A DNA stretch of 46,290 bases from NCBI GenBank assembly GCA_019322375.1, contig JAHWIP010000042.1:1-46290 (forward strand), in the 5' to 3' direction. This document shows positions 1-7,718 of this stretch, piece by piece; the first letter of the stretch is position 1, and each line of letters opens with the position of its first letter. The position numbers and the translations under genes are program-made. Source of the stretch: Candidatus Woesearchaeota archaeon (GTDB lineage: Archaea > Nanobdellota > Nanobdellia > Woesearchaeales > SM23-78). The notes under the pieces are model-generated. The model searched no databases. It was not told the origin of the DNA and saw nothing but the letters and a program-made list of their open reading frames with translations.

Positions 1-952
1 GCTCTTTATATCTAACAAAGCCTCTCATCATTTTTGTTAATGTCTCATTTTTTCTAGTGCAGGGAATTAATATTAGTTCTCTCAATTTAAGTAAATTATT
101 CCTCCTTGACAATCGAATATGCAATTTTATTTTCTCAATTCCTTTCTTTGTCTTATAAGCTCCAATATTCTTAACATCATAACTTATTCCTATTTTATCT
201 AACATTTTTCTTTCATCTCTGTTTAATTTGCATTCATTCAAATTCTTATTAAAAGCTCTCCTCCAAATAATTTCTCTTCGATATTTTTTTGGATAATATT
301 TTACATGGCCTTCATCAGCAATTGTTTGCTCAATCCATCCAAAAATTAATTCTCTGTTCTCTAATATAAATGAAGGAATTGGAGGATTATTTACAGATTT
401 AACTCCTTTAAACCCAGTTATTAATATTAAAACATCTCTAATGATAGAAGGAAATGCCAAGTATTGATCTTTCTCTTTAATCCACTCTCTAATCGTATCG
501 TTACCTCCCCCAAATACTGATAAGGTATCTTTTTTTACAGAAGCTCTTAATTCTTTACAGCTATTTGAATAATAAGCGCCATCACTAATCCAGCCTTCAT
601 TGCAAATTGCTGCTAAGAATCTTGCTCCTTGTCGCGAATTAAAATCAAACGGTAACTTTGGATTAATAATGCCTTGACTGCCTGATGCTCCAATCCAAGT
701 TATATTCTTTTCAACTTCTTTTAAAGGAAGTTCTAATAAAGTTATTATTTTTAACAAAAAATCAATCCTGATTCTCCTAGTTTCTCCTCGGAATAGTCTT
801 TCAAGCACAGATACTGAAATACTTGATAATCTGCTGGCATTAACTACAGTTTTAGAACGGACTATAAGTTCTTCTAATAAATCATCGCTAAACCATTCAT
901 CTAACACTACATAATTATTCCTTGTTGGCAACTTATCAATATGAACTTTCAT
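1..952 (-). CDS. Helix-turn-helix plus LAGLIDADG-domain protein, 3' end cut by window edge
   Basis: Reading the minus strand from ATG at 952 gives an open frame of 317 codons that runs off the left edge, so the C-terminus is missing. The start is supported by GAGGTG seven to twelve bases upstream. Residues about 37-72 look like an XRE-type helix-turn-helix (NASRLSSISVSVLERL). Two LAGLIDADG-like helices follow: FLAAICNEG near 112-120 and IEQTIADEG near 208-216, each with Glu at the usual catalytic acidic position, so this is a two-motif monomeric form. Family knowledge: such proteins are homing endonucleases or WhiA-like DNA-binding regulators. It is free-standing here, not visibly inside an intein or intron. 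The HTH favours a regulator or a domesticated endonuclease, but cleavage activity cannot be judged. Its leader contains a strong hairpin (966..997). Confidence 0.7.
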   Translation of the reverse strand, partial: MKVHIDKLPTRNNYVVLDEWFSDDLLEELIVRSKTVVNASRLSSISVSVLERLFRGETRRIRIDFLLKIITLLELPLKEVEKNITWIGASGSQGIINPKLPFDFNSRQGARFLAAICNEGWISDGAYYSNSCKELRASVKKDTLSVFGGGNDTIREWIKEKDQYLAFPSIIRDVLILITGFKGVKSVNNPPIPSFILENRELIFGWIEQTIADEGHVKYYPKKYRREIIWRRAFNKNLNECKLNRDERKMLDKIGISYDVKNIGAYKTKKGIEKIKLHIRLSRRNNLLKLRELILIPCTRKNETLTKMMRGFVRYKE

Positions 953-965
953 CTTTAACACCTCA

Positions 966-997
966 AGATTTCTTTTTCATGCTCAAAAAAGAAATCT
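966..997. other. 12-bp perfect hairpin in the leader of the HTH/LAGLIDADG gene
   Basis: AGATTTCTTTTT (966-977) pairs perfectly with AAAAAGAAATCT (986-997) around an 8-base loop. It lies directly upstream of the Shine-Dalgarno of the minus-strand gene starting at 952, so it would form in that gene's 5' leader. It could terminate transcription arriving from 1257 or control translation; neither is shown. Confidence 0.6.
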
Positions 998-1007
998 GAG
1001 CAACTAA

Positions 1008-1101
1008 GAAAAAGAGAACGTTTAGCTAAACTGCATAAGTGATTTTCGCTTAGTTTTAGAGCGAAAATTACAATTTAGCAGTTTTGCGTGTTCTCTTTTT
1101 C
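1008..1101. repeat. Nested long imperfect inverted repeat (three stacked stems)
   Basis: Three nested paired blocks share one axis: GAAAAAGAGAAC (1008-1019) with GTTCTCTTTTTC (1090-1101), AAACTGC (1028-1034) with GCAGTTT (1078-1084), and ATTTTCGCT (1042-1050) with AGCGAAAAT (1060-1068). Together they make a roughly 94-base imperfect hairpin on either strand. It lies between the leuS-like fragment and the HTH/LAGLIDADG gene. It may be an RNA structure, a DNA-binding site or a remnant of a small palindromic element. No known RNA family was recognised. Confidence 0.6.
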
Positions 1102-1134
1102 ACAAAAATCATAGAACTAGCTCATTTAAATACT

Positions 1135-1257
1135 TCACGTCAAGATGTCCAGTGGCGAAGCCAATGGGCTCAGAAAGTTTACTTTCTGTTGTCCAGTGTA
1201 ACAACACCTCTTCTGCCACTTAGGAGCAATAGCCTTAAAGTTAGGTTCCCAATCCAT
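1135..1257 (-). pseudogene. 40-codon ORF resembling the N-terminus of leucyl-tRNA synthetase; truncated or remnant
   Basis: ATG at 1257 opens a 40-residue frame starting MDWEPNFKAIAPKWQKR. Archaeal LeuRS proteins begin with a very similar NFKAI..KWQKRW segment (family knowledge). After KWQKR the similarity stops and the frame ends at TGA (1135-1137). A TATA-like TTTAAATA sits about 23-30 bases upstream, as in a leaderless gene, so the 5' end looks like a real gene start. Just past the break lie a perfect hairpin CAGAAAGT-TT-ACTTTCTG (1171-1188) and a 9-bp direct repeat TGTCCAGTG (1146-1154 and 1190-1198). Likely a broken gene end left by rearrangement; a leader peptide or chance ORF remain possible. 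Confidence 0.35.
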
Positions 1258-1279
1258 AAGAGAAAAGAAGGTTAAAAGA

Positions 1280-1304
1280 CATATTTAAAGGTGTTGGTTA
1301 AATA
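1280..1304. promoter_or_regulatory. Divergent TATA-like boxes
   Basis: On the minus strand TTTAAATATG (1280-1289) lies about 23 bases before the ATG at 1257. On the plus strand TTAAATA (1298-1304) lies about 25 bases before the ATG at 1329. The spacing fits archaeal leaderless transcription in both directions. Confidence 0.45.
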
Positions 1305-1328
1305 GAGTTTTTAAGAATAATTATATAA

Positions 1329-2717
1329 ATGCTAGTACATCTCCCAACAACAGTGGTATCATTATCAACTTTGGATTTTGTATTAATCTTTATTTACTTT
1401 ATAGTATTGCTTATCATAGGCTACCTTACTCATAGAAAACAAAAAGCAGATGATTACTTAATTGCCCAGAGAAAGCTTGGCACTTGGAGCACTATGGCAA
1501 CTATTAACGCCAGCAAGAGCGGTTCTATATTGATGATCTTTGTGGCCATAACTTATCTATGGGGGTTCTCAGCAGTCTGGTATTTTATTGGAGTAATCAC
1601 TGGAGTGGCAATATTCATACCCTTTGCTCTAAAACTAAAACAAGCCTCAAAACAAAAGTTCTATACTCTAGCAGATTATTTTAAAAATAAATATGGAAAA
1701 ACAAGCGCAGGGTTTGCCTCAGCAATCTCAATTTTCTTGATGTTTGGAATGGCTGTTTTAAACATAATTGCAGGAACAAAAATCTTTGTTTTTTTCACAG
1801 GATGGCCTTTTTGGGTGTGCGCCTTAATAATGGTTTTTGTAATTTCAGCATACCTTTACCTAGGCGGATTTAAAGCAGTAGCAAAAACAGATATTATACA
1901 ATACGCAGCTATGATAATCATTTTTATTATATTAGTCTTGGTTATGTTTAAAGGCTCATTAATCCCTGCTACTGAATGGAATTTTTTAAGAGCAGATCTT
2001 TTCACAATAATAGGTTTCTTTATCATTGGCATAATGTTCCCATTTGCATCACCTGAACTATGGCAAAGAGTGTATTCCTCAAAAGGAAAAAAACAGCTAA
2101 GAAATGGCTTATGGTTATCACTTGGTTTCTACACCATCATGGCATTAATGCTAGCTTTGGTAGCACTAACCATAAAAGCCCAGTTCCCAGGAATAGATCC
2201 AGACCTGGCTCTTGTCCAAGGATTCAAAAACCTGTTGCCGCCAGGACTGATAGGACTAGCAACAGTTCTTTTATTTGCAGCAATAATGAGTAGTTTGGAT
2301 ACTTATATATACACTGGAGCATCTGCCTTAATCCAAGACTTCTTTAATTGGGCTAAACAAAAAATTGTGAATAACATAAAAAAGGTAATTTTCATCTTTG
2401 CAATCATAGGTACACTCATAGCAATATCAATCCAAAACTTAATTATCGGAAGCTATCTCTTTGCCTCTTTTTACACAGTGCTTTCTCTCCCTGTAATAGC
2501 GACTTGGATAAAGAGTAAAATAAGAGCAAGAACCATTATTATATCTTTTATTACAGGAATCTTAGGAGTAGCGATTTTTTTGGTGATAAGCTTGTCAATG
2601 GGAGAGATAACACCAACAATCGTGCTAGTAGCAATTGCCTCAAGCATACTAGGCTTATTAATCGGAGGAATTGTTTCGTTTATTAAGAAAACCCAGGTTA
2701 AAGCAAGCTCAAACTAA
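1329..2717 (+). CDS. Sodium:solute symporter family (SSS) transporter
   Basis: A 462-residue, strongly hydrophobic protein with about 12-13 predicted membrane helices, the normal size and layout for the SSS/SSF family. Near the N-terminus it has the family-typical stretch with ADDYLIAQRKLG after the first helix, followed by a helix with small polar residues (INASKSGS) where the sodium/substrate site usually forms. It should import a solute with Na+ across the cell membrane; the substrate cannot be read from sequence. No Shine-Dalgarno precedes the ATG and a TATA-like box sits about 25 bases upstream, so it is probably leaderless. It overlaps the convergent PP-loop gene by 9 bases at its 3' end. 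There is no obvious operon partner. Confidence 0.85.
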   Translation: MLVHLPTTVVSLSTLDFVLIFIYFIVLLIIGYLTHRKQKADDYLIAQRKLGTWSTMATINASKSGSILMIFVAITYLWGFSAVWYFIGVITGVAIFIPFALKLKQASKQKFYTLADYFKNKYGKTSAGFASAISIFLMFGMAVLNIIAGTKIFVFFTGWPFWVCALIMVFVISAYLYLGGFKAVAKTDIIQYAAMIIIFIILVLVMFKGSLIPATEWNFLRADLFTIIGFFIIGIMFPFASPELWQRVYSSKGKKQLRNGLWLSLGFYTIMALMLALVALTIKAQFPGIDPDLALVQGFKNLLPPGLIGLATVLLFAAIMSSLDTYIYTGASALIQDFFNWAKQKIVNNIKKVIFIFAIIGTLIAISIQNLIIGSYLFASFYTVLSLPVIATWIKSKIRARTIIISFITGILGVAIFLVISLSMGEITPTIVLVAIASSILGLLIGGIVSFIKKTQVKASSN

Positions 2718-4061
2718 CTCCTTCATCTCCTCTTTATATATACCCACAATCTCTTTCTTATATTCCCGCGGCAGCCTTGCACCATACACTTTAAAAAACT
2801 TTTTTCTCAGCTCTCTCTCCCTTGCTTTTGCCTCTTTCAAATGCTCTTTTTTGAACTTGTCTATCAGATAACCCTTCACACCAGCCCGGTGCGCCATTAA
2901 AAAAGCTAATAACTGCTGGTCTCTGGCTTCAGCACTCAGCTCATAATGGTCTACTTCTCTGCCATTGAACAAGGCATAATGTTTTTCGTGTTTTTTATCA
3001 AGCATTTCTTTTTTAAAACCAACAATCCTTGGATGCCTGCCTACTGCATGCGTAAAAAGGCTTAGTCTTGCTCCTTTGTTGCAGTCATGGCACCATCTTT
3101 CTTCGTCACAAGCATCAAGGCAGTCGCATGAAACCTGGTATTTTGCAAACTCAGGATACCTGTGATGCAGAATCTTAGTAATCGCAATATTGGTGAGCGG
3201 GCGGATAATACTGTAAACCCCAGCCCTTCCACCACTCATTTTCTTAATCATTTTATGCTGCTCCTTGGTTGCCCTGCTGTTCTGGTCAGGAGCAGGCCAT
3301 GTTAAAATGTCTTCTTTGTTAATAAAATGAAAATCCATGTCTTTCTGGTTGCCAATAATTATTTTATTAGATTTAAAGTAATGAAGCAGGGGCAGACTGA
3401 TAAAGCAAAAACCTGTTATCATGTGAGTATAACCAAGACAAGTCTCAGGTGTATCCCAGGTCTCAAAATCATTGAGCTGCTCAATACTGTTCTTTAAGAA
3501 AACCAGTTTTATGCCCTGCTCTTTGCACAGTTTTTTTGCATGCTTAATCTTAATCCTGTTCTCAGAAGGGCTAACCGTGTCAATAATATAAACAGCTATT
3601 GGGTTCATGCCTGCTTCCTTGGCAACTGCAAGGGTTAACAAGCTGTCCTTGCCGCAAGACAAGGGTACAATGCTGTTCTCCCATAACTCTCCTTTATACA
3701 CAGGTTTTTTTACTTTATCATCCCTAAAAACAACTTTTGTACTCAAAAACCTGTCAATAAACTCTTTGGTGTGCTGGTCATAGTCATGAGTAGCACAAGG
3801 AATGCTGTTCAACACCATGCTTTTGAATTGTTTTTCAAAAAAAGGCTTGGAAATATTATATATCACTTTTCTAAACTCTGAAACAAGAGGAACATTGATA
3901 GTTAAAAGATAAGCCAGATTATCAACAAGAATTTTTTTGCTATCCCTAGGATAAGCACTCCAGATTCTGGGAGGATAAGCAAGGTCATACTTCTTCTTGC
4001 CATAACTCAGTCTCAAGCCATTGGAAGTAATGCTTGCTTTAAGCTTAATTGTTTTAACCAA
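2709..4061 (-). CDS. PP-loop (N-type) ATP pyrophosphatase-like protein with Cys cluster
   Basis: A 450-residue soluble protein. The PP-loop PLSCGKDSLL (about residues 132-141) is a variant of SGGxDS and marks an ATP-pyrophosphatase fold that adenylates a substrate before amidation or thiolation. Around residues 310-330 is a Cys-rich segment (CDCLDAC...CHDC) that probably binds zinc or an Fe-S cluster. The C-terminus is a Lys/Glu-rich helix. The start codon is TTG at 4061; a TTTATTAATAAC box about 25-37 bases upstream suggests a leaderless message. The substrate is unknown. A sugar amidotransferase, MurL-like or tRNA-modification role is possible; proximity to surface-sugar genes favours the first weakly. 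Confidence 0.65.
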   Translation of the reverse strand: MVKTIKLKASITSNGLRLSYGKKKYDLAYPPRIWSAYPRDSKKILVDNLAYLLTINVPLVSEFRKVIYNISKPFFEKQFKSMVLNSIPCATHDYDQHTKEFIDRFLSTKVVFRDDKVKKPVYKGELWENSIVPLSCGKDSLLTLAVAKEAGMNPIAVYIIDTVSPSENRIKIKHAKKLCKEQGIKLVFLKNSIEQLNDFETWDTPETCLGYTHMITGFCFISLPLLHYFKSNKIIIGNQKDMDFHFINKEDILTWPAPDQNSRATKEQHKMIKKMSGGRAGVYSIIRPLTNIAITKILHHRYPEFAKYQVSCDCLDACDEERWCHDCNKGARLSLFTHAVGRHPRIVGFKKEMLDKKHEKHYALFNGREVDHYELSAEARDQQLLAFLMAHRAGVKGYLIDKFKKEHLKEAKARERELRKKFFKVYGARLPREYKKEIVGIYKEEMKELV

Positions 4062-4085
4062 GTTAACAATAAGAATCAGGCAGTT

Positions 4086-4133
4086 ATTAATAAAAGTTTG
4101 GTAAAAAAACCCTGAGAAAAAAACATTTATAAA
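4086..4133. promoter_or_regulatory. Divergent promoter region between PP-loop gene and carbamoylation module
   Basis: TTTTATTAATAAC (minus, about 4086-4098) is placed for the TTG start at 4061. TTTATAAA (plus, about 4126-4133) is about 27-34 bases before the ATG at 4160. A GTG at 4139 would sit almost inside this box, which argues for 4160 as the start of the plus-strand gene. Confidence 0.45.
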
Positions 4134-4159
4134 CAGGCGTGATTTTTAATAGAAGTGAA

Positions 4160-4363
4160 ATGATTTTTGAAGAAAACAAGGGAGTTGAAAAGTTCAGTGA
4201 AAGAATAGGCTTTGTATTTGCTTATTTCTTATTTACCACAATCCTGTTCTTTGCATTGCTGCTGCTGAAAAAGCTTCCCAACTCTTGGACTTATTTTCAC
4301 ATAATAGGGGTTGTGTTGCTAATCACCCTGGCTGGTGCTGGCATTAAGAGGCTTTTGAAATGA
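4160..4363 (+). CDS. Small two-helix membrane protein, possible N-terminal half of an SxtJ-like protein
   Basis: 67 residues: a short charged N-terminus, then two hydrophobic helices separated by a short loop (KKLPNSW), ending in Lys/Arg (IKRLLK). I chose ATG 4160 over the upstream GTG because of promoter position and the GAAGTGA just before it. It overlaps the next gene by four bases (ATGA), so the two are translationally coupled. SxtJ-family proteins usually carry several helices in one chain; this protein plus the next one together resemble that layout. The function of SxtJ is unknown, but it co-occurs with O-carbamoyltransferases (family knowledge). Confidence 0.55.
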   Translation: MIFEENKGVEKFSERIGFVFAYFLFTTILFFALLLLKKLPNSWTYFHIIGVVLLITLAGAGIKRLLK

Positions 4364-4608
4364 GAGTGATAATACAATTTTTCAAAGGTTTTGGAAAAGG
4401 ATTAAAAGAGTTTGGCACAGGCATAAGCACAATTGTTAATTCAGTTCTCTTATTAATTGTGTATATAATTGGAGTCGGGCTTACCTCTGTATTTGCCAAG
4501 CTCTTTGGCAAACACTTCCTGGACCTTAAGAAGCCAAAGACAAAAACTTACTGGAAAGAGCTTAACCTGAAAAAAGAGCCAATAGAAAAATATTACAGAC
4601 AGTTTTAA
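4360..4608 (+). CDS. SxtJ-like small membrane protein (C-terminal-half type)
   Basis: 82 residues: an amphipathic N-terminal segment with repeated Gly (FFKGFGKGLKEFGTG), one or two hydrophobic helices, then a soluble tail with LFGKHFLDLKK, TYW and a terminal YYRQF. The order of an FG-x-x-LG helix, an LFGK-D-L-x-LK turn, an SYW-like motif and an RQF end matches the C-terminal part of SxtJ-family proteins as I know them. It starts inside the stop of the preceding two-helix gene and ends 12 bases before the carbamoyltransferase, whose Shine-Dalgarno (GGAGAGGA) follows. It probably works at the membrane with that enzyme. The molecular role is unknown. Confidence 0.6.
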   Translation: MRVIIQFFKGFGKGLKEFGTGISTIVNSVLLLIVYIIGVGLTSVFAKLFGKHFLDLKKPKTKTYWKELNLKKEPIEKYYRQF

Positions 4609-4620
4609 GGAGAGGAAAAA

Positions 4621-6381
4621 ATGTATGTCCTGGGAATAGGGTGTTATTACCATGATGCATCAGCATGCCTGCTTAAAGACGGCAGAATAATAGCAGGTGC
4701 AGAAGAAGAAAGATTCACAAGAATAAAGCATGACACATCGTTCCCGCTAAATGCCATCAGGTTCTGCCTAAGACAAGCAAAAATTTCTATTAAACAAGTG
4801 GACTATGTTGCTTTTTATGAAAAACCGCTTCTAAAATTTGAAAGACTATTATCACAACACCTGGAGATGGCCCCCCTAAGCCTTAAGACTTTTCTGAATT
4901 CCACTCCCTCCTGGATTAATGAGAAACTAAGGGTTATGAGGCCTATAAAAAAGAATTTAAAGTACAGGGGAGATGTTCTTTTTGTTCAGCATCACATGGC
5001 TCATGCAGCCAGTTGTTTTCTTGTGAGCCCGTTCAAAGAAGCAGCCATTCTGACTGTTGATGGAGTGGGTGAATGGACAACCACTTCTTATGGTGCTGGC
5101 AAAGGCAACAAGATAGAGTTAATCAAGGAAATACGTTTTCCTCACTCAATCGGATTGCTCTACAGCACACTAACTGCTTATCTTGGATTTAGTGTTAATA
5201 ATTCTGAATACAAAGTAATGGGCTTGAGTGCGTGCGGCAATATGGATAAAAGAACCAACCCTTACTATGCAAAGCTAAAAAAAGTTATTGATGTAAAGGA
5301 TGATGGAAGCTTTGCCTTTGACATGAGTTACTTTGTGTTTCACTACAAAGACAGGATGCCCTCCAAGAAGTTGTGCAGGTTGTTAGGCAGCTCTCCTGAA
5401 AAAAGAGGGGCAGAAATGACCAAGAGGCACAAAGACATTGCAGCAGCTCTTCAATTAATTACTGAAGAGGTTTTAACCAGAATATTAAACCATGTTTATA
5501 AAGAAGTCAAATGTGACAACATTGTGATAGCAGGAGGGGTTGGATTGAACAGTGTTTTTAATGGAAAAATCCTAAGAAACACTCCTTTCAAAAACATCTG
5601 GATTCAGCCAGCAGCTGGCGACGGAGGAACAAGTCTTGGAACAGCTTTCTATGCATACAATACTATTCTTGGAAAGAAAAGAAGCTTTGTAATGAAAGAT
5701 GCTTATCTGGGTCCTGAGTTCTCTGCAAAAGAAGTCAAGAAATTTTTAGGTAATAACAAAATAAAATATTCTGAATTTAAAACCCAGAAAGAGATAATCA
5801 AAAAAACAGCCAAGCTAATCTATGATAACAATGTTGTTGGCTGGTTTCAGGGAAGAATGGAATGGGGGCCCAGGGCTCTTGGTTCAAGAAGCATTCTTTC
5901 TAATGCATGCAATCCAGAAGCCCAGAAAATCCTTAATGAAAAAGTTAAGCACAGGGAAAAGTTCAGGCCTTTTGCTCCTGTTGTGTGCGAGGATGATGCT
6001 CTCAAGTATTTTGACTGCGACAAGCCAATACCCAGCCCAACCGATTTTATGCTGATGGTATACCCCATAAAAAAGCAGTGGCACAAAAAAATACCTGCTG
6101 TTACCCATGTTGATGGCAGCGGAAGGCTTCAAACCATTAGAAGACACCAAAACCCGTTATATTATGATGTTATCAAGGAGTTCGGCAGACTGTCAGGAAT
6201 ACCAATCATGATAAACACATCATTTAATATCAGGGGAGAACCTATTGTGTGCACTCCTTATGATGCTTATAAGTGCATGATGGGAACAGGAATAGACTAT
6301 CTTGTAATGTCTAAGTTCCTTATTAAAAGAGCAGATAATCCTAATGATATGTGGGATAGTGAGAAATATGCCAAAGACTGA
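4621..6381 (+). CDS. O-carbamoyltransferase, NodU/TobZ/SxtI family
   Basis: 586 residues, the usual length. The family transfers a carbamoyl group from carbamoyl phosphate, through carbamoyl-adenylate, to a hydroxyl of a sugar or other small molecule. The N-terminus (MYVLGIGCYYHDASACLL, then AEEERFTRIKHD) is the ASKHA/Kae1-like domain. VQHHMAHAAS near residues 121-130 supplies the His metal ligands. GRMEWGPRALGSRS near 411-424 opens the conserved C-terminal domain, followed by INTSFNIRGEPIVC near 530-545. The start has a strong Shine-Dalgarno (GGAGAGGA). It sits between SxtJ-like genes and an SGNH hydrolase, so the acceptor is probably a cell-surface glycan. It is clearly functional-looking, with no missing motifs. 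Confidence 0.92.
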   Translation: MYVLGIGCYYHDASACLLKDGRIIAGAEEERFTRIKHDTSFPLNAIRFCLRQAKISIKQVDYVAFYEKPLLKFERLLSQHLEMAPLSLKTFLNSTPSWINEKLRVMRPIKKNLKYRGDVLFVQHHMAHAASCFLVSPFKEAAILTVDGVGEWTTTSYGAGKGNKIELIKEIRFPHSIGLLYSTLTAYLGFSVNNSEYKVMGLSACGNMDKRTNPYYAKLKKVIDVKDDGSFAFDMSYFVFHYKDRMPSKKLCRLLGSSPEKRGAEMTKRHKDIAAALQLITEEVLTRILNHVYKEVKCDNIVIAGGVGLNSVFNGKILRNTPFKNIWIQPAAGDGGTSLGTAFYAYNTILGKKRSFVMKDAYLGPEFSAKEVKKFLGNNKIKYSEFKTQKEIIKKTAKLIYDNNVVGWFQGRMEWGPRALGSRSILSNACNPEAQKILNEKVKHREKFRPFAPVVCEDDALKYFDCDKPIPSPTDFMLMVYPIKKQWHKKIPAVTHVDGSGRLQTIRRHQNPLYYDVIKEFGRLSGIPIMINTSFNIRGEPIVCTPYDAYKCMMGTGIDYLVMSKFLIKRADNPNDMWDSEKYAKD

Positions 6382-7426
6382 ATTTAAAAGGATTCTTCAA
6401 AACATTCTGCTTTTATTAGTCACTCTTCTAATCATCTTCTTTCTACTTGAAATACTCCTAAGAATATTTTTTCCGCAATCATTATCCATAGCAACCTTTA
6501 GTTCTGAGCATGGTGTTGCTTCAAAACCGAATGTTAATATCATGTTCTATAACAAACAGCTAACACGTGAATTTAAGCATAGAATAAGAACAAACTCTGA
6601 TGGACTAAGAGAAGATATTGATTATGAACTGGATAAAGGGGATAACTTTAGGATGCTTGCTGTTGGAGACTCTTTCGTCTTTGGTTATGGTGTTGAGTTA
6701 AATGAAACATTTATTAAGTTATTAGAAATAAAGCTAAAAGAAGAAAAGGAGAAGGTTCAGGTAATAAATCTGGGTGTTCCTGGAACAGGTCCATCCCATT
6801 ACTACAAGAGACTAAAGTATAAAGGTCTTAAATACAATCCAGACTTGGTAATCCTTGGTTTGTTTGTTGGTAGTGATTTAAATACTGTAATAGAAACAAC
6901 AGAGTTTACTCCAAAGATGCCAAATCAGCTACCCTACTTTATAGCATCAAAGTCGCATGCTTTTCAATTTATGTATCTTCTAACAAAAGTCAATGTTCTT
7001 AATAAGATAAAAAGAGACAAAAAACCAGTGCCAACAATGTGCACTTCTGATGAGAAATACGAACAAGCAATATCTTCCTTGGAACCGGCAGTGCAGGACT
7101 TCAACAAGCTTGCACAAGAAAATAATTTTGATATTCTATTTGTGATAATCCCTTCTCGTGAACAAGTTGATGATAAATTATGGCAGGAGGCTTTATCTTA
7201 TTTCTGTGTTTTGAAGAAATCTGACAGATACCAAGTACAAAGAGATATAAAAACTGTATTAGAAAAAACAAATTCAACCTATATTGATTTAACCCAAAAA
7301 TTTGTAGACTTAAATAAAAACAACACCTTCTACTACAAAATTGACGGTCATTTTAATAAAAAAGGACATGAACTAGCATTCTCCTTGGTGTACAACAAAC
7401 TAAAAAATGAGGATTTACTAAATTAA
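6368..7426 (+). CDS. Membrane-anchored SGNH/GDSL-type hydrolase
   Basis: 352 residues from ATG 6368, overlapping the carbamoyltransferase end by 14 bases; an in-frame ATG at 6344 is possible but would deepen the overlap. One N-terminal membrane helix (about residues 13-34) anchors an outward-facing hydrolase domain. Block I is AVGDSFVFGYG (Ser near residue 101), the block II Gly is in NLGVPGTGPSHYY, and DGHFNKKGH near 325 holds the block V Asp and His, giving a complete Ser-His-Asp triad. SGNH enzymes of this context remove or add acyl groups on polysaccharides. Coupling to the carbamoyltransferase suggests both act on the same surface polymer; the substrate is unknown. Confidence 0.8.
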   Translation: MPKTEFKRILQNILLLLVTLLIIFFLLEILLRIFFPQSLSIATFSSEHGVASKPNVNIMFYNKQLTREFKHRIRTNSDGLREDIDYELDKGDNFRMLAVGDSFVFGYGVELNETFIKLLEIKLKEEKEKVQVINLGVPGTGPSHYYKRLKYKGLKYNPDLVILGLFVGSDLNTVIETTEFTPKMPNQLPYFIASKSHAFQFMYLLTKVNVLNKIKRDKKPVPTMCTSDEKYEQAISSLEPAVQDFNKLAQENNFDILFVIIPSREQVDDKLWQEALSYFCVLKKSDRYQVQRDIKTVLEKTNSTYIDLTQKFVDLNKNNTFYYKIDGHFNKKGHELAFSLVYNKLKNEDLLN

Positions 7427-7498
7427 TCTGCTCTAATAAAAAACATTCCAAAAAGAAAAATTTAAATAATACATCCTAGTCTAAAATAAATAGAGCAA

Positions 7499-7660
7499 AT
7501 GTCAAAAAACAGGTCCTTACTAGGAGAAGCATGGGCTTTTTTAAAAGTAAGAAAAGCATGGTGGCTTGCACCAATAATCATAATGCTCGTACTAGTAGGC
7601 TTATTGATAATATTCTCGCAGAGCAGTGCAGTGTCGCCTTTTATATATGCGCTGTTCTAG
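7499..7660 (+). CDS. DUF5989 / SxtK-like 53-residue membrane peptide
   Basis: ATG 7499 to TAG 7660 encodes 53 residues: a short N-terminus with LLGEAWAFLKVRKAWW, one hydrophobic helix, and FSQSSAVSPFIYALF at the end. The pattern E-xW-xFLxxRKxxWLxPI, a helix, then FSQSSAVxPFIY is the signature of DUF5989, the family of SxtK in saxitoxin clusters (family knowledge). A TATA-like TTTAAATA lies at 7461-7468. It sits 72 bases behind the SGNH gene on the same strand and completes a carbamoyltransferase/SxtJ/SxtK set. Role unknown; it is likely a membrane partner of the module. It is easily missed because of its size. Confidence 0.8.
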   Translation: MSKNRSLLGEAWAFLKVRKAWWLAPIIIMLVLVGLLIIFSQSSAVSPFIYALF

Positions 7661-7718
7661 AATTTCTTAAAGTGCTCAACTTGTTGAACAAGCAAAAAAT
7701 TCGCTAGAATTTCTTAAA
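7657..7718. repeat. 15-bp direct repeat bridging two convergent gene ends (47-bp offset)
   Basis: CTAGAATTTCTTAAA occurs at 7657-7671 and again at 7704-7718. The first copy contains the stop of the SxtK-like gene; the second is the 3' end of rpoN read from the other strand. The spacer holds a short palindrome CTTGTT-G-AACAAG. It looks like a duplication of the rpoN 3' end. Confidence 0.6.

Noticed and set aside
1135..1257. Intein N-terminus (C-x-TG-x-x-K-V after KWQKR)
   Set aside because: Only a vague block A likeness; the frame stops after 23 residues and no other intein blocks are present.
1225..1260. Possible tRNA T-arm (GGTTCCCAATCC)
   Set aside because: The flanking bases do not form a T stem and no acceptor or anticodon arm can be drawn.
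1084..1275. Plus-strand 63-codon frame over the spacer
   Set aside because: It opposes the leuS-like fragment and crosses several hairpins, with no ribosome site or recognisable family.
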